Notes: generated by a model from the letters alone, not told the origin. DNA of 64,000 bases from CAZWRN01 sp964636275 (GCA_964636275.1 CAZWRN010000004.1:6120-70119); one strand, 5' to 3'; shown: positions 27,099 through 35,575, counted from the stretch's first letter. Program-made: numbers and translations.

Positions 27099-28279
27099 TC
27101 TTTTTTGTGACGCCAAGTTACATAGTGATTGACCAAAAAGTTCCACAACATAACAGGAGGGATTGTGGCAAAGAAGTAAAAGTTGTTGTAGGCAATATGC
27201 CTTTCACCGATCCAGACAAAGCCATCTCCAAAAATCTCATGCAAGACTTTAACTATAATTACCGCAATACCCAAACCAATCGAGCTGACAGCGACAAATG
27301 TTCCAAATTTGCGGAAATAATTATCCGTATTTTTTCTTCCTCTGAATGTCCAGATATCATTTAAAACAAAGTTATTTACAATTGCAATTGAAGTTGACAA
27401 GGCTTTGGCGGTGGCTGGCGGCAGACCATAGTAATTTATAAATATTTTATAAAACAGAAAATCAATGATAGTCCCTGTTGCACCAACCAGGCCAAATTTG
27501 AGAAATGTTTTTGCTCTTCGGCTCATTTTGAAAAAAGGAATGGGCACCCCCCACGAATGAAGCCTGGCGTCGATAGCATAGGTAATGACATCGTATGTGT
27601 AATTAAAGGTTTTATTTTTAGAATACCCCTCAGCTCGGTTTTTAAACACCAGAGGAACCTCTTTATATTTAGCTCCAGCCATAATCGCTTCATGTAAAAA
27701 AGCTGGCTGCACAATAAATGTCTTTTCTTTCCAAGGCATCCGCTCGAGATTGATCCGGCTAAATAATTCAGGTGTAAATGCCCTCGCCGAGTTGGTAACT
27801 TCTTTAATATTAAACGGCCCCATCAAAACCCTGACCACCCAGGAGGCTCCGATACTAAAAATCCGACGCGATAGTGACAGGTCGTTTTTCCCTCCGGTCA
27901 CAAATCGGGAACCCAAAGCTAAATCATATCCATCTTCAATCGCCCGAACCAATTTTGGTAAGACAGCCACTTCAACCTGACCGTCAGCATCCAACTGCGC
28001 CATCACATCCGGATTTAAATTTTTTGCTGAATATAAATGCCCTCTGATCAAACCAGCTCCCAATCCCCTTTCCACATTTAAATAGTGTATTCGTGGATTA
28101 TCTTTTGCCATTTTTTCAGCAATCTTTCCTGTTCCATCCGGAGAAGAGCTATCGGTAATAACAACCTCAACTTTCCAACCAGGCAGCTGTTTTTCAGTGG
28201 CTAAAACTTCCTGGGTAAAATGCTCCAACGAATCCTTCTCATTAAAGGTCGGCAAAACTACCACAACTTTTTTTGGCAT
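27095..28279 (-). CDS. DPM1-GtrA fusion: polyprenyl-phosphate glycosyltransferase with membrane anchor
   Basis: A 394-residue two-domain protein. Residues 1 to ~240 are GT2/DPM1-like: VVVVLPTFNEKDS, ITDSSSPDGTG, and the metal site LDADGQVEV near residue 95. Residues ~260-390 are a four-helix GtrA-type domain (LKFGLVGATGTIIDFLFYKI, IVNNFVLNDIWTFRGR). GtrA proteins help move polyprenyl-phosphate sugars across the membrane, so the fusion may make and flip the donor. A TACACT box lies 6 nt before the ATG, predicting a leaderless transcript. Domain calls are firm; the sugar is unknown. Confidence 0.9.
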   Translation of the reverse strand: MPKKVVVVLPTFNEKDSLEHFTQEVLATEKQLPGWKVEVVITDSSSPDGTGKIAEKMAKDNPRIHYLNVERGLGAGLIRGHLYSAKNLNPDVMAQLDADGQVEVAVLPKLVRAIEDGYDLALGSRFVTGGKNDLSLSRRIFSIGASWVVRVLMGPFNIKEVTNSARAFTPELFSRINLERMPWKEKTFIVQPAFLHEAIMAGAKYKEVPLVFKNRAEGYSKNKTFNYTYDVITYAIDARLHSWGVPIPFFKMSRRAKTFLKFGLVGATGTIIDFLFYKIFINYYGLPPATAKALSTSIAIVNNFVLNDIWTFRGRKNTDNYFRKFGTFVAVSSIGLGIAVIIVKVLHEIFGDGFVWIGERHIAYNNFYFFATIPPVMLWNFLVNHYVTWRHKKD

Positions 28280-28285
28280 GTTTGT

Positions 28286-28291
28286 AGTGTA
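28286..28291 (-). promoter_or_regulatory. -10 box (TACACT) of DPM1-GtrA gene, likely leaderless
   Basis: Minus-strand TACACT ends 6 nt before the ATG at 28279. Confidence 0.45.
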
Positions 28292-28331
28292 TTTGAAAAC
28301 CCCTGAGTTTACAATCTATTGTTTAGTAATA

Positions 28332-28399
28332 AGAGATAAGCAAAAAGCAAAAAAATTATTTATTAACACTTGTTGCTATTGTACTTGTTGCTTATCTCT
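28332..28399. repeat. Inverted repeat with 12-bp perfect arms between divergent genes
   Basis: AGAGATAAGCAA (28332-28343) and TTGCTTATCTCT (28388-28399) are perfect reverse complements. The inner part holds CTTGTTG-like units of about seven bases. It lies between the DPM1-GtrA gene and the plus-strand reductase gene, so it could affect both promoters. Confidence 0.75.
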
Positions 28400-28422
28400 A
28401 TTTGAGCTAAACTCAAAGTGCA

Positions 28423-29358
28423 ATGAAAAAAGTTTTGATTACCGGCAGTAATGGTTTTGTCGGACAACACCTGCAAGAAGCCTTGGACGATTATTTTATA
28501 ATAGGACTAACTCATGGAGGGGATCTAACAGACAGCCAAAACCGCAAATTTTACAGTGGCAATATTTTAGACAGCCATTTTTTAGAAGAGATCATCGAAA
28601 AACATCAGCCAGAGTACATCATACATTTAGCTGCTATAGCCCCAACTCATTTTAAAGATGCTGAACAGGTATTTAAGATCAATTTACTGGGTACCAACAA
28701 TTTATATCAGGCAATCATCAAACAACAAACAGACCATTATAATCCTAAAGTACTCTATATCTCTTCAGCTGAAGTTTATGGAAAGACGAATCATCCTGAA
28801 AATATTGTTGAAACAGACACTCTAAATCCACTCAATTACTACGGCACAAGCAAACTAGCTGCTGACAAACTGACCACCCAACTTGCTATCAGCCATCAAC
28901 TCAATGCCATAGTAGTCAGACCATTCAATCACACCGGCCCCTTACAAGGACCCGGTTTTTTTGTCCCAGATATGATCTCTCAAATTGTTGAAATTGAAAA
29001 AGGTTCTAAAGAGCCAGTTATTTCAGTTGGCAATCTTGAAAGTACGCGTGATATTTCTGATGTCCGAGACATTGTGAATGGGTATAAATTACTTTTGGAA
29101 AAAGACACACCAGCCGGTGAAGTTTACAATATCTGTTCCGGACACGGAATAGTTATGAAAGATCTACTGACTCAGCTACTATCTTTATCAAAAAGTGAGA
29201 TCAAGATCACTCAGGATTCAGAAAAAATGCGTGCGTCAGACAATCCAATATCAGTCGGCAACCACGACAAGATTACTCAACAATTTGGCTGGCAGCCAAA
29301 AATCTCACTAGAACAAACTTTAAAAGACACTTTTGACTACTGGCGCAACAAAGATTAA
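28423..29358 (+). CDS. rmd: GDP-4-dehydro-6-deoxy-D-mannose reductase-like SDR enzyme
   Basis: A 311-residue extended SDR protein. GSNGFVGQHL is the NAD(P)-binding glycine motif, YISSAEVYG holds the catalytic Ser, and YYGTSKLAAD the Tyr-x-x-x-Lys pair. The later motif VRPFNHTGPLQGPGFFVPDM and the run SVGNLESTRDISDVRD match RMD, which reduces the product of GMD to GDP-D-rhamnose. The GMD gene follows on the same strand 148 nt downstream. Other SDR epimerases share the core motifs, so the symbol is moderately sure, supported by the neighbour. Confidence 0.75.
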   Translation: MKKVLITGSNGFVGQHLQEALDDYFIIGLTHGGDLTDSQNRKFYSGNILDSHFLEEIIEKHQPEYIIHLAAIAPTHFKDAEQVFKINLLGTNNLYQAIIKQQTDHYNPKVLYISSAEVYGKTNHPENIVETDTLNPLNYYGTSKLAADKLTTQLAISHQLNAIVVRPFNHTGPLQGPGFFVPDMISQIVEIEKGSKEPVISVGNLESTRDISDVRDIVNGYKLLLEKDTPAGEVYNICSGHGIVMKDLLTQLLSLSKSEIKITQDSEKMRASDNPISVGNHDKITQQFGWQPKISLEQTLKDTFDYWRNKD

Positions 29359-29506
29359 AAACCAAGGAACAGGCCAATTAATAAAGGCAAAATTTTTAAC
29401 TTTTTACTTGCACTTTTGACTTATTATTTTTGACCTTTAATTTTATTTCATATTATTTCTTGTATCTTGATTATTACCCAAGAATATCTTAAGGTAATTT
29501 AGACCT

Positions 29507-30511
29507 ATGTCAAAGACAGCCCTCATAATTGGAGTTACTTCTCAAGATGGTTCCTATTTAGCCGATCTTTTACTGACCAAAGATTATAAAGTTGTTGGAA
29601 CGCTCAGACGCACCACCAACTATTATCATCCAAACATTTCTCATTTGTTGGGTAAAATTACTATTGAAGCTGCTGATTTAACTGATTCCACTTCTTTGGA
29701 AGAGGTCATCAAAAAACATCAGCCAGATGAAATCTACAATATTGCCGCTCAGTCTGTTCCAGCCGATTCCTGGTCACATCCTTATTACACCGGTGAAGTT
29801 ACCGGTTTGGGTATCGTCCGGGTCATGGAAGCTGCCAGACAATTTGCCCCTCATGCCAAAATCTACCAAGCCACTTCGCGAGAAGTATTTGGCAATATTG
29901 AACAAGAATCTGCCACCGAAGAAACACCCTTGGATGCTAACAATCCTTATGGCATCGCCAAAGCCTATGCTCATATGATGATGCGATGCTATCGGGAGTC
30001 CTACGATATGTTTACCTGTGGCGGCTTTTTGTTTAATCACGAATCCCCTCGCCGTTCAATGCATTTTGTCACCAGAAAAATCTCGGCCGGCGTGGCCTGT
30101 ATTAAAAATGGGGTTAAAAATCCCCCACTCAACGAACTTGGTGAACCTCTGGTAGATGCCAATGGTAAACTGCACCTGGGCATGCTTGATGCTAAAAGAG
30201 ACTGGGGCTATGCCAAAGAATACGTCGAAGCGATGTGGCTGATGTTGCAACAAGACAAACCACAAGATTTTGTGATCGGTACCAATTCTGGACATTCAGT
30301 TAGAGAGTTTTGCGAAATAGCCTTTGCACAAGTAGGATTAAACTGGGAAGATCACGTCATCTCCAATCAAAAGCTAATGCGTCCAACCGAAATCAAAGAG
30401 CTCAATGGTGATGCTTCTAAAGCCAAACAAATCCTCGGCTGGGAACCAAAAGTATCCTTTGAAGAATTAGTCAAAATCATGGTCGACGCCGATCTTGAAC
30501 GCTTCAAATGA
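29507..30511 (+). CDS. gmd: GDP-mannose 4,6-dehydratase family protein
   Basis: A 334-residue SDR enzyme. The cofactor loop is GVTSQDGSYLADLLL where the usual form is G(I)TGQDGSYL. It then has AAQSVPADSW, ATSREVFG with the catalytic Thr/Ser region, YGIAK as the Tyr-x-x-x-Lys pair, and FNHESPRRSMHFVTRKI and LDAKRDWGYAKEYVEAMW, which are specific to GMD. It converts GDP-mannose to GDP-4-keto-6-deoxy-mannose in the cytoplasm. The changes in the first glycine motif and the AAQS-V loop mark it as a divergent member. It meets rmlD in a convergent arrangement. Confidence 0.85.
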   Translation: MSKTALIIGVTSQDGSYLADLLLTKDYKVVGTLRRTTNYYHPNISHLLGKITIEAADLTDSTSLEEVIKKHQPDEIYNIAAQSVPADSWSHPYYTGEVTGLGIVRVMEAARQFAPHAKIYQATSREVFGNIEQESATEETPLDANNPYGIAKAYAHMMMRCYRESYDMFTCGGFLFNHESPRRSMHFVTRKISAGVACIKNGVKNPPLNELGEPLVDANGKLHLGMLDAKRDWGYAKEYVEAMWLMLQQDKPQDFVIGTNSGHSVREFCEIAFAQVGLNWEDHVISNQKLMRPTEIKELNGDASKAKQILGWEPKVSFEELVKIMVDADLERFK

Positions 30512-30516
30512 CATAG

Positions 30517-30549
30517 TATATACTTCATATATACGTAATATATATCACG
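30517..30549. repeat. Period-11 array between convergent genes
   Basis: TATATACTTCA, TATATACGTAA and TATATATCACG run in register at 30517-30549, between the gmd stop and the rmlD stop. It may act as a bidirectional terminator region, but no U-run hairpin is evident. Confidence 0.55.
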
Positions 30550-30555
30550 TATTTA

Positions 30556-31434
30556 TCATCTGATCTGCTTGAGAAATTCTGAGATTCCTTCTTTATTTGA
30601 CTTCAAAATATCAGTACCAAAACGTTGTTCAAACTTTTTGATCGACATCCAGCTGTGATGCGGTCTGGGAGCTTTTCTTCCGGCATTAAATTCAGCAAAA
30701 GACACCGGCATGATCTTGGAACTGTCTAATCCTGCCTGTCTGGCTACTTCTTTAGCAAAGTCAAAAGGAGTAATACTATCTGCTGAAGCCACCTGCCAGA
30801 TTCCACCAGCTTTTTCTTCAATGATCTTAGCAAATGCTCGGACAGCAAAATCAACAAATACTGGAGTGATCTGCTGATCTTTGATTGATTTAATCTCTTT
30901 ACCCTCTTTTAAAGAGTCGAGAAAAAACCTGGCAAAATCTTTGCGTTTTTCAAAGACAGCTGAATACGGCATTTCCGGACGGACAATTGAAAAATCGGAA
31001 TCAACTCCCAATACAAATTCCTCGGCCCAGCGTTTGGTTTTTCCGTACCAATTGATCGGATTTGTCTGATCTTCTTCAGTATACGGAGCATCAATTTTTT
31101 CCCCATCAAAGACATAATCAGTTGAAACATGAACAAAATGTTTACCAGTCTTTTGGCATTCTTGAGCCAATGTTTGAGGCACCACAGAATTGAGCTTGTA
31201 TACATTCCCCTCTTTATCGCCCTCTTCATCCTGGCAATTATCTACATTGGTGATAGCTACTAAATTGATTACAACTTCAGCGTCAGAATTGGCAAGGTAA
31301 CTAGCAATCTCTTGTTGGTTTAGCAAATCCAAATCGTTGTGAGAGGGAGAGTCAACTTCAAACTGGTCTTTTGTCAGATCAATAAACCGCGAACCAACCA
31401 GACCACTGCCACCTAAAACCAATATTTTTTTCAT
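30556..31434 (-). CDS. rmlD: dTDP-4-dehydrorhamnose reductase
   Basis: A 292-residue SDR enzyme with GGSGLVGSRFID as the cofactor loop, HVSTDYVFDGE (catalytic Thr/Asp region) and NWYGKTKRWAEE with the Tyr-x-x-x-Lys pair. It would reduce dTDP-4-dehydro-L-rhamnose to dTDP-L-rhamnose, the last step of the pathway. It is the last gene of the rmlA-B-C-D run and is joined to rmlC by TAATG. The length fits the family. The assignment is supported by both motif and operon. Confidence 0.9.
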   Translation of the reverse strand: MKKILVLGGSGLVGSRFIDLTKDQFEVDSPSHNDLDLLNQQEIASYLANSDAEVVINLVAITNVDNCQDEEGDKEGNVYKLNSVVPQTLAQECQKTGKHFVHVSTDYVFDGEKIDAPYTEEDQTNPINWYGKTKRWAEEFVLGVDSDFSIVRPEMPYSAVFEKRKDFARFFLDSLKEGKEIKSIKDQQITPVFVDFAVRAFAKIIEEKAGGIWQVASADSITPFDFAKEVARQAGLDSSKIMPVSFAEFNAGRKAPRPHHSWMSIKKFEQRFGTDILKSNKEGISEFLKQIR

Positions 31435-31967
31435 TAAAGGGATTCTTTATACTCCTTGAGAGTTGGATTTTTTTGGTCTTTGTCTGACAAAATAGGATCT
31501 GCCACCGGCCATTCAATACCTATTTCCGGATCATTCCACATGACACCTTTTTCAGCTCCTGCTTGATAATATTCATTAACCTGATATTCATAGACAGCTT
31601 CCTCTGACAATATCAAATACGAATTACCGATCCCGGCTGGCATAAAAACTTTCACCCGATTGTTATCCCCAATCTCTAAAGAGATATGTTTACCAAAAGT
31701 AGGTGAATCTTTTCGCAGATCTACCAAAGCAATAAAAGCCCGGCCATAGGGCACGTATATCATCTTATCCCAGGGAGCAATGTGAATCCCTCGCAAAACA
31801 CCCTTTTTGGAAAAAGCATGATTTTCCTGGACATGCACCCAGGATTTTCCTAAAGCCTCTTCAAACTCGTTGCGTCGCCATGGTTCACGGAAAAAACCAC
31901 GGTCATCACCAAAAGTTTGACCACCTTCAATTATTAGAATACCTGGAATATCGGTTGTTTTAATCAT
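31434..31967 (-). CDS. rmlC: dTDP-4-dehydrorhamnose 3,5-epimerase family protein (divergent)
   Basis: A 177-residue cupin of the RmlC family. DDRGFFREPW, VLRGIHIAPWDKMIYVPYG, KDSPTFGKHISLE and WNDPEIGIEWPV are in the usual order and the RGxH histidine is kept. The normally conserved GFAHGF segment is replaced by AGIGNSYLILS and the residues after RGxH differ from the usual pattern, so active-site details may have shifted. Its place between rmlB (8-nt overlap) and rmlD (1-nt overlap) makes the epimerase role the best guess. Confidence 0.8.
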   Translation of the reverse strand: MIKTTDIPGILIIEGGQTFGDDRGFFREPWRRNEFEEALGKSWVHVQENHAFSKKGVLRGIHIAPWDKMIYVPYGRAFIALVDLRKDSPTFGKHISLEIGDNNRVKVFMPAGIGNSYLILSEEAVYEYQVNEYYQAGAEKGVMWNDPEIGIEWPVADPILSDKDQKNPTLKEYKESL

Positions 31968-32976
31968 TTTTATCTTCCAAAGATGCCCGCTGGGCTGAAG
32001 GATCTATATTGGGTCGTCCTTCTTTGAGTGGTCTCCACCACCAGTCATTGTCTTTAAACCAATCAACAGTAATCTTCATCCATTCTTCAAAGTTATGCTT
32101 GGGCTCCCATCCTAAAGCTCGCAGCTTTGATGAATCTATCGCATAACGAAAATCATGACCCAAACGGTCAGGGATATATTCGATCATTGATTCATCCTTA
32201 CCAAGCATTTCCAAAATCATTTTTGTTACTTCCAGATTGGTCCGGGATTCACCAGACACGCAATAGGTCTCTCCTTCAACACCTTTTTGCAACACCAGAT
32301 CTATCGCCCTGGCATGATCTTCTACATACAGCCACTCCCGAATATTTTCACCTTTACCCATTAGAGGCACTTTCTGATCAGTTAAAAGGTTGGTAATAAA
32401 GCGGGGTATTAGCTTTTCCGGGTCATGATATGGTCCAAAGTTGTTGGCACAGTTAGTAATGGTGATCGGAAGACCATATGTTTCGGAATACGCTCTAACT
32501 AAATGATCGGAACCAGCTTTTGAAGCTGAATACGGAGTGCGTGGATCGTATTTGGTATTTTCATCAAATGGCGGATCTTCATGAGTCAGTGAACCAAAGA
32601 CTTCATCAGTGGATACATGGTGAAAACGTTTGACTTTATTTTTAACAGCTTGTTGCAGTAAGACGCCGGTGCCTAAAACATTGGTTTTAACAAAAGCCAT
32701 CGGATCTAAAATAGATCGATCAACATGTGACTCAGCCGCAAAATGGACTACGACATCGACACCATTCATTGCTTCTGCTACATCGTTTGGATTCGTGATA
32801 TCCCCTTTGATAAATTTGTAGTTTGGATTGTCAGCGATATCTTTGAGGGACTCCAAATGACCAGCATATGTCAGAGCGTCCATATTGACGACCTGATCTT
32901 CAGGATGTTCTTTCAGCCAATATCTAACAAAATTTGAACCAATAAAACCAGCTCCGCCGGTAACAAGTAATTTCAT
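31960..32976 (-). CDS. rmlB: dTDP-glucose 4,6-dehydratase
   Basis: A 338-residue SDR enzyme. It has LVTGGAGFIGSNFV, HFAAESHVDRSI, the catalytic HVSTDEVFGSL, YSASKAGSDHL with the Tyr-x-x-x-Lys pair, and NNFGPYHDPEKLIP, all diagnostic of RmlB. It turns dTDP-glucose into dTDP-4-keto-6-deoxyglucose. The ATG at 32976 is the last base triplet before the 100-N gap, so its upstream signals are unknown. A reading frame that seems to join it to rmlA runs only through the Ns and is not real. Confidence 0.92.
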   Translation of the reverse strand: MKLLVTGGAGFIGSNFVRYWLKEHPEDQVVNMDALTYAGHLESLKDIADNPNYKFIKGDITNPNDVAEAMNGVDVVVHFAAESHVDRSILDPMAFVKTNVLGTGVLLQQAVKNKVKRFHHVSTDEVFGSLTHEDPPFDENTKYDPRTPYSASKAGSDHLVRAYSETYGLPITITNCANNFGPYHDPEKLIPRFITNLLTDQKVPLMGKGENIREWLYVEDHARAIDLVLQKGVEGETYCVSGESRTNLEVTKMILEMLGKDESMIEYIPDRLGHDFRYAIDSSKLRALGWEPKHNFEEWMKITVDWFKDNDWWWRPLKEGRPNIDPSAQRASLEDKND

Positions 32977-33076
32977 NNNNNNNNNNNNNNNNNNNNNNNN
33001 NNNNNNNNNNNNNNNNNNNNNNNNNNNNNNNNNNNNNNNNNNNNNNNNNNNNNNNNNNNNNNNNNNNNNNNNNNNN
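32977..33076. other. Assembly gap (100 N)
   Basis: A run of exactly 100 N between the end of rmlA and the ATG of rmlB; the true length is unknown. By family length only the last few codons of rmlA and a short spacer need be missing. Confidence 0.99.
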
Positions 33077-33930
33077 TCTAAAGCCATCAGGTATTTGCCA
33101 TACCCGCTTTTAAGCAGTCCTTCGGCCAACTTATGCAACTGTTCTTTATTTATAAACCTCTTTCGATAGGCGATCTCTTCAATACAACCGATCTTCATCC
33201 CCTGCCTTTCCTCTATCACCTGAACAAACTGGGATGCCTGCATCATACTAGCAAATGTACCAGTGTCAAGCCAGGCGGTACCGCGATCCAACAAACTGAC
33301 CTTTAATTTACCCATTTTGCGATATTCATCCAAAACCGATGTGATTTCAATCTCCCCACGGGGACTTGGCTCAACATTCTTAGCTATTTCAACCACCTGG
33401 TTATCAAAAAAATAGAGTCCAGCGTTGGCATAGTTTGATTTTGGATTTTCTGGTTTTTCCTCAATTGAGATTACATTCATATCCTGGTCAAATTCATAAA
33501 CTCCATATCGCTCCGGATCTGTTACTCTAGCCGCAAAACCAATTCCTCCATCAACATGCAAAAATTGAGCCAATTGATCACCCATTTCAGAACCATAAAA
33601 GATGTTGTCACCTAAAATCATGGCTACTTTATCTTTACCGATAAAATCTGCTCCGACAATAAAAGCATCAGCAAGACCTCGGGGAGAATCCTGGATTTTA
33701 TATTCAAACTTACACCCCAACTGAGAACCATCACCCAAAAGCTGCTGGAATCGAGGCATATCGACCGGTGTAGATATGATCAAAATTTCTTTGATCCCTG
33801 CCAACATCAAAGTCGACAACGGATAGTAGATCATTGGCTTGTCATAAATAGGCATCAGCTGCTTACTGATAGCCTTGGTGATTGGATATAGTCGGGTACC
33901 AGACCCGCCAGCTAAAATAATGCCTTTCAT
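33077..33930 (-). CDS. rmlA: Glucose-1-phosphate thymidylyltransferase (3' end lost in gap)
   Basis: About 284 residues are visible from the ATG at 33930 to the gap. MKGIILAGGSGTRLYPIT is the nucleotide-binding loop, SKQLMPIYDKPMIYYPLS the sugar-phosphate region, LGDNIFYG holds the metal-binding Asp, and RGTAWLDTGTF lies near the C-terminus. It makes dTDP-glucose from dTTP and glucose-1-phosphate, the first step to dTDP-rhamnose. The protein appears to lack only a few C-terminal residues, ending at KSGYGKYLMAL before the gap. A large heptamer dyad lies directly upstream. Confidence 0.92.
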
Positions 33931-33937
33931 AGATTGA

Positions 33938-34053
33938 GGGTAGAAAATAGAGAATTGAAGATTGGGGTAGAAAATAGAGAATTGAAGATAAATATGTCTA
34001 TCTTCTAATTTCTATCATCAACTACTATCTTCCACCTTCAACAATCCATCTTC
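33938..34053. repeat. Large heptamer dyad upstream of rmlA
   Basis: The left arm holds a 25-nt unit repeated at 33938-33962 and 33965-33989, built from GAAAATA, GAGAATT and GAAGATT steps. The right arm 33997-34053 reads TCTATCT, TCTAATT, TCTATCA, TCAACTA, CTATCTT, CCACCTT, CAACAAT, CCATCTT, roughly the reverse complement. It fills the whole gap. Confidence 0.85.
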
Positions 34054-34311
34054 TTAACTAGCTACTCCTAAAATAATCAGAAATGCTAAACTTCCTACCA
34101 AAATATACTCAAAATAGGTGCGTAATGTCAAACTCTTATCCATAAAATGATGCAAATAAGATAAGCTAAAATATAAAATCAAAGTCACAGCTGCCAATTT
34201 GAGCTGGTATATATTGTTGTGCGGATGCAAAAAAGATAAAACCACAAAGCTAGCACAAACGGACAGAAAGAGGATATTAATCACCTGCTGAGATATAAAA
34301 TGTTTTTTCAT
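34054..34311 (-). CDS. Small three-helix membrane protein, unknown
   Basis: An 85-residue hydrophobic protein with three predicted helices and a short HFMDKSLTLRTYFE loop between helices two and three. I take the ATG at 34311, one base after the stop of the CAP-domain gene; a TTG at 34329 would overlap that gene. The tight spacing suggests joint expression with the CAP protein. I recognise no family and assign no function. Confidence 0.55.
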   Translation of the reverse strand: MKKHFISQQVINILFLSVCASFVVLSFLHPHNNIYQLKLAAVTLILYFSLSYLHHFMDKSLTLRTYFEYILVGSLAFLIILGVAS

Positions 34312-34312
34312 A

Positions 34313-35233
34313 TTAATTTCCCATGACAAACATCACTGCTTGTTGAGTAATCTGGCCGGCTCCACTATTCCATAAAACACTCCCTGCTACAGACAACAGA
34401 GCTAAATGAGGCAAATGGCGACTAGCCAGACGATGAACCATCCGTCGTCGCAAAATATACAAATCCAAAGCTATCAACACCACCAACAGTCCAATAATAG
34501 TCAGGCCTATGGTGCGGGAAATTGTTACGGGACCTAGATTGATATTGACCGGACCGGATTCACTACCAGCCACTAATACCTGCGCCCCTGGCTGTGTACC
34601 TACGCTAGCAGATGGAACAATCGAGGGAGATGGTATTGGCGGGGAATTATTTTTATCTGATAATGCTGCCAACATATCCTGGGAAGGCCGGCCAAACTCC
34701 TGTACCACCAGCACCGTTCTCTCTCCATTAATCATTCCTTCAGCCACCGCCATACCAATCTGCGTATAATGGGTGTTTATAATATTGGCTTTATGCGTTG
34801 GCGATGCCATCCAGGCATCAACCACCTCAGGTGAAGTTTCAAAATTACGAGCTAAGTTCTCACCTGCATAGGAAAACTTATATCCAGCTCCCTGAATAAA
34901 TCCCCAGGGGTCCTTACCCGATGGCGAATAATGGGCCCAATAATTTTCCTCAAACATATTTTGAGCTTTCGCGGCTGCAGCTGCATTTAACCGAGGATCT
35001 TCCTGCAAAGGTGGCAGACCCGCCTTGGCTCGCTCTTGATTGGTATGTGCAATCAGCTCAGACACAGACAAAGTACTAATACCTAAAACTGCTGCTTGGC
35101 CTAAAGGGGTAGCTCTGATAACAAATTCAATCAGTAAAAAAAGCAAAATATAAACAGCAAACGCTTTAAAGGAGAGCAAATGGGCTTTATCATGCGTATC
35201 GGGGTGGGGCAAAACCCAACGATGAAGCTTCAT
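34313..35233 (-). CDS. CAP/SCP-domain protein with membrane anchors
   Basis: A 306-residue protein. A first helix near residues 25-45 is followed by the CAP domain (about 60-190): LIAHTNQERAKAGLPPL, the catalytic-pocket-like HYSPSGKDPWGF, AGENLARNF, and AWMASPTHKANIIN. A Pro/Ser-rich linker and a second helix follow. CAP proteins are secreted, and their bacterial roles are mostly unproven. A TATACT box ends 6 nt before the ATG. The domain call is firm, the function open. Confidence 0.85.
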   Translation of the reverse strand: MKLHRWVLPHPDTHDKAHLLSFKAFAVYILLFLLIEFVIRATPLGQAAVLGISTLSVSELIAHTNQERAKAGLPPLQEDPRLNAAAAAKAQNMFEENYWAHYSPSGKDPWGFIQGAGYKFSYAGENLARNFETSPEVVDAWMASPTHKANIINTHYTQIGMAVAEGMINGERTVLVVQEFGRPSQDMLAALSDKNNSPPIPSPSIVPSASVGTQPGAQVLVAGSESGPVNINLGPVTISRTIGLTIIGLLVVLIALDLYILRRRMVHRLASRHLPHLALLSVAGSVLWNSGAGQITQQAVMFVMGN

Positions 35234-35239
35234 TAAGTC

Positions 35240-35245
35240 AGTATA
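35240..35245 (-). promoter_or_regulatory. -10 box (TATACT) of CAP-domain gene, likely leaderless
   Basis: Minus-strand TATACT ends 6 nt before the ATG at 35233. Confidence 0.5.
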
Positions 35246-35259
35246 TCACTGCTGCTATA

Positions 35260-35568
35260 TCAAGCTGAATATTTCAATTCAGTTTCCAATTTTTTCCCAT
35301 TAACGGGGATTTGTAGTGCAAAAGCTAAACTATTTGCCACAGCCACCCCAACTCGTAAACCGGTATATGAACCCGGACCCGTAGCTACTTCTACCCCAGT
35401 CAGATCTTTCAGCTCAATTTCAGCCTCCTCGATTACCTTTTCTATCAGTCCAATCAGAGCCTGAGATCCAAATTTTTGCTGGCTCTCATGCCGATACTCC
35501 TGGCTATTTGTGCGTAATATCACAGCTATTTTATTGGCCTCTGATGTATTAATAGATAGAATATTCAT
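35260..35568 (-). CDS. tsaB: TsaB-like protein, N-terminal half only
   Basis: A 102-residue protein. MNILSINTSEANKI and VATGPGSYTGLRVGVAVANS are the signatures of TsaB (YeaZ), the scaffold partner of TsaD in making t6A on tRNA. Normal TsaB is about twice as long; here the frame ends just after the first ASKHA subdomain. I choose the ATG at 35568 because TACAAT lies 7 nt upstream and the family starts there. The partner TsaE is at 44642. A reduced but working TsaB is more likely than a broken gene, since both ends look clean. Confidence 0.75.
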   Translation of the reverse strand: MNILSINTSEANKIAVILRTNSQEYRHESQQKFGSQALIGLIEKVIEEAEIELKDLTGVEVATGPGSYTGLRVGVAVANSLAFALQIPVNGKKLETELKYSA

Positions 35569-35575
35569 CAGTGCG

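Noticed and set aside
29402..29460. Heptamer array upstream of gmd
   Set aside because: ACTTTTT, ACTTGCA, CTTTTGA steps are suggestive but too degenerate in this AT-rich stretch to call without a statistical test.
31960..33930. rmlA-rmlB as one fused 656-residue protein
   Set aside because: The join runs only through 100 N bases. rmlB has its own ATG and rmlA reaches nearly full length before the gap.
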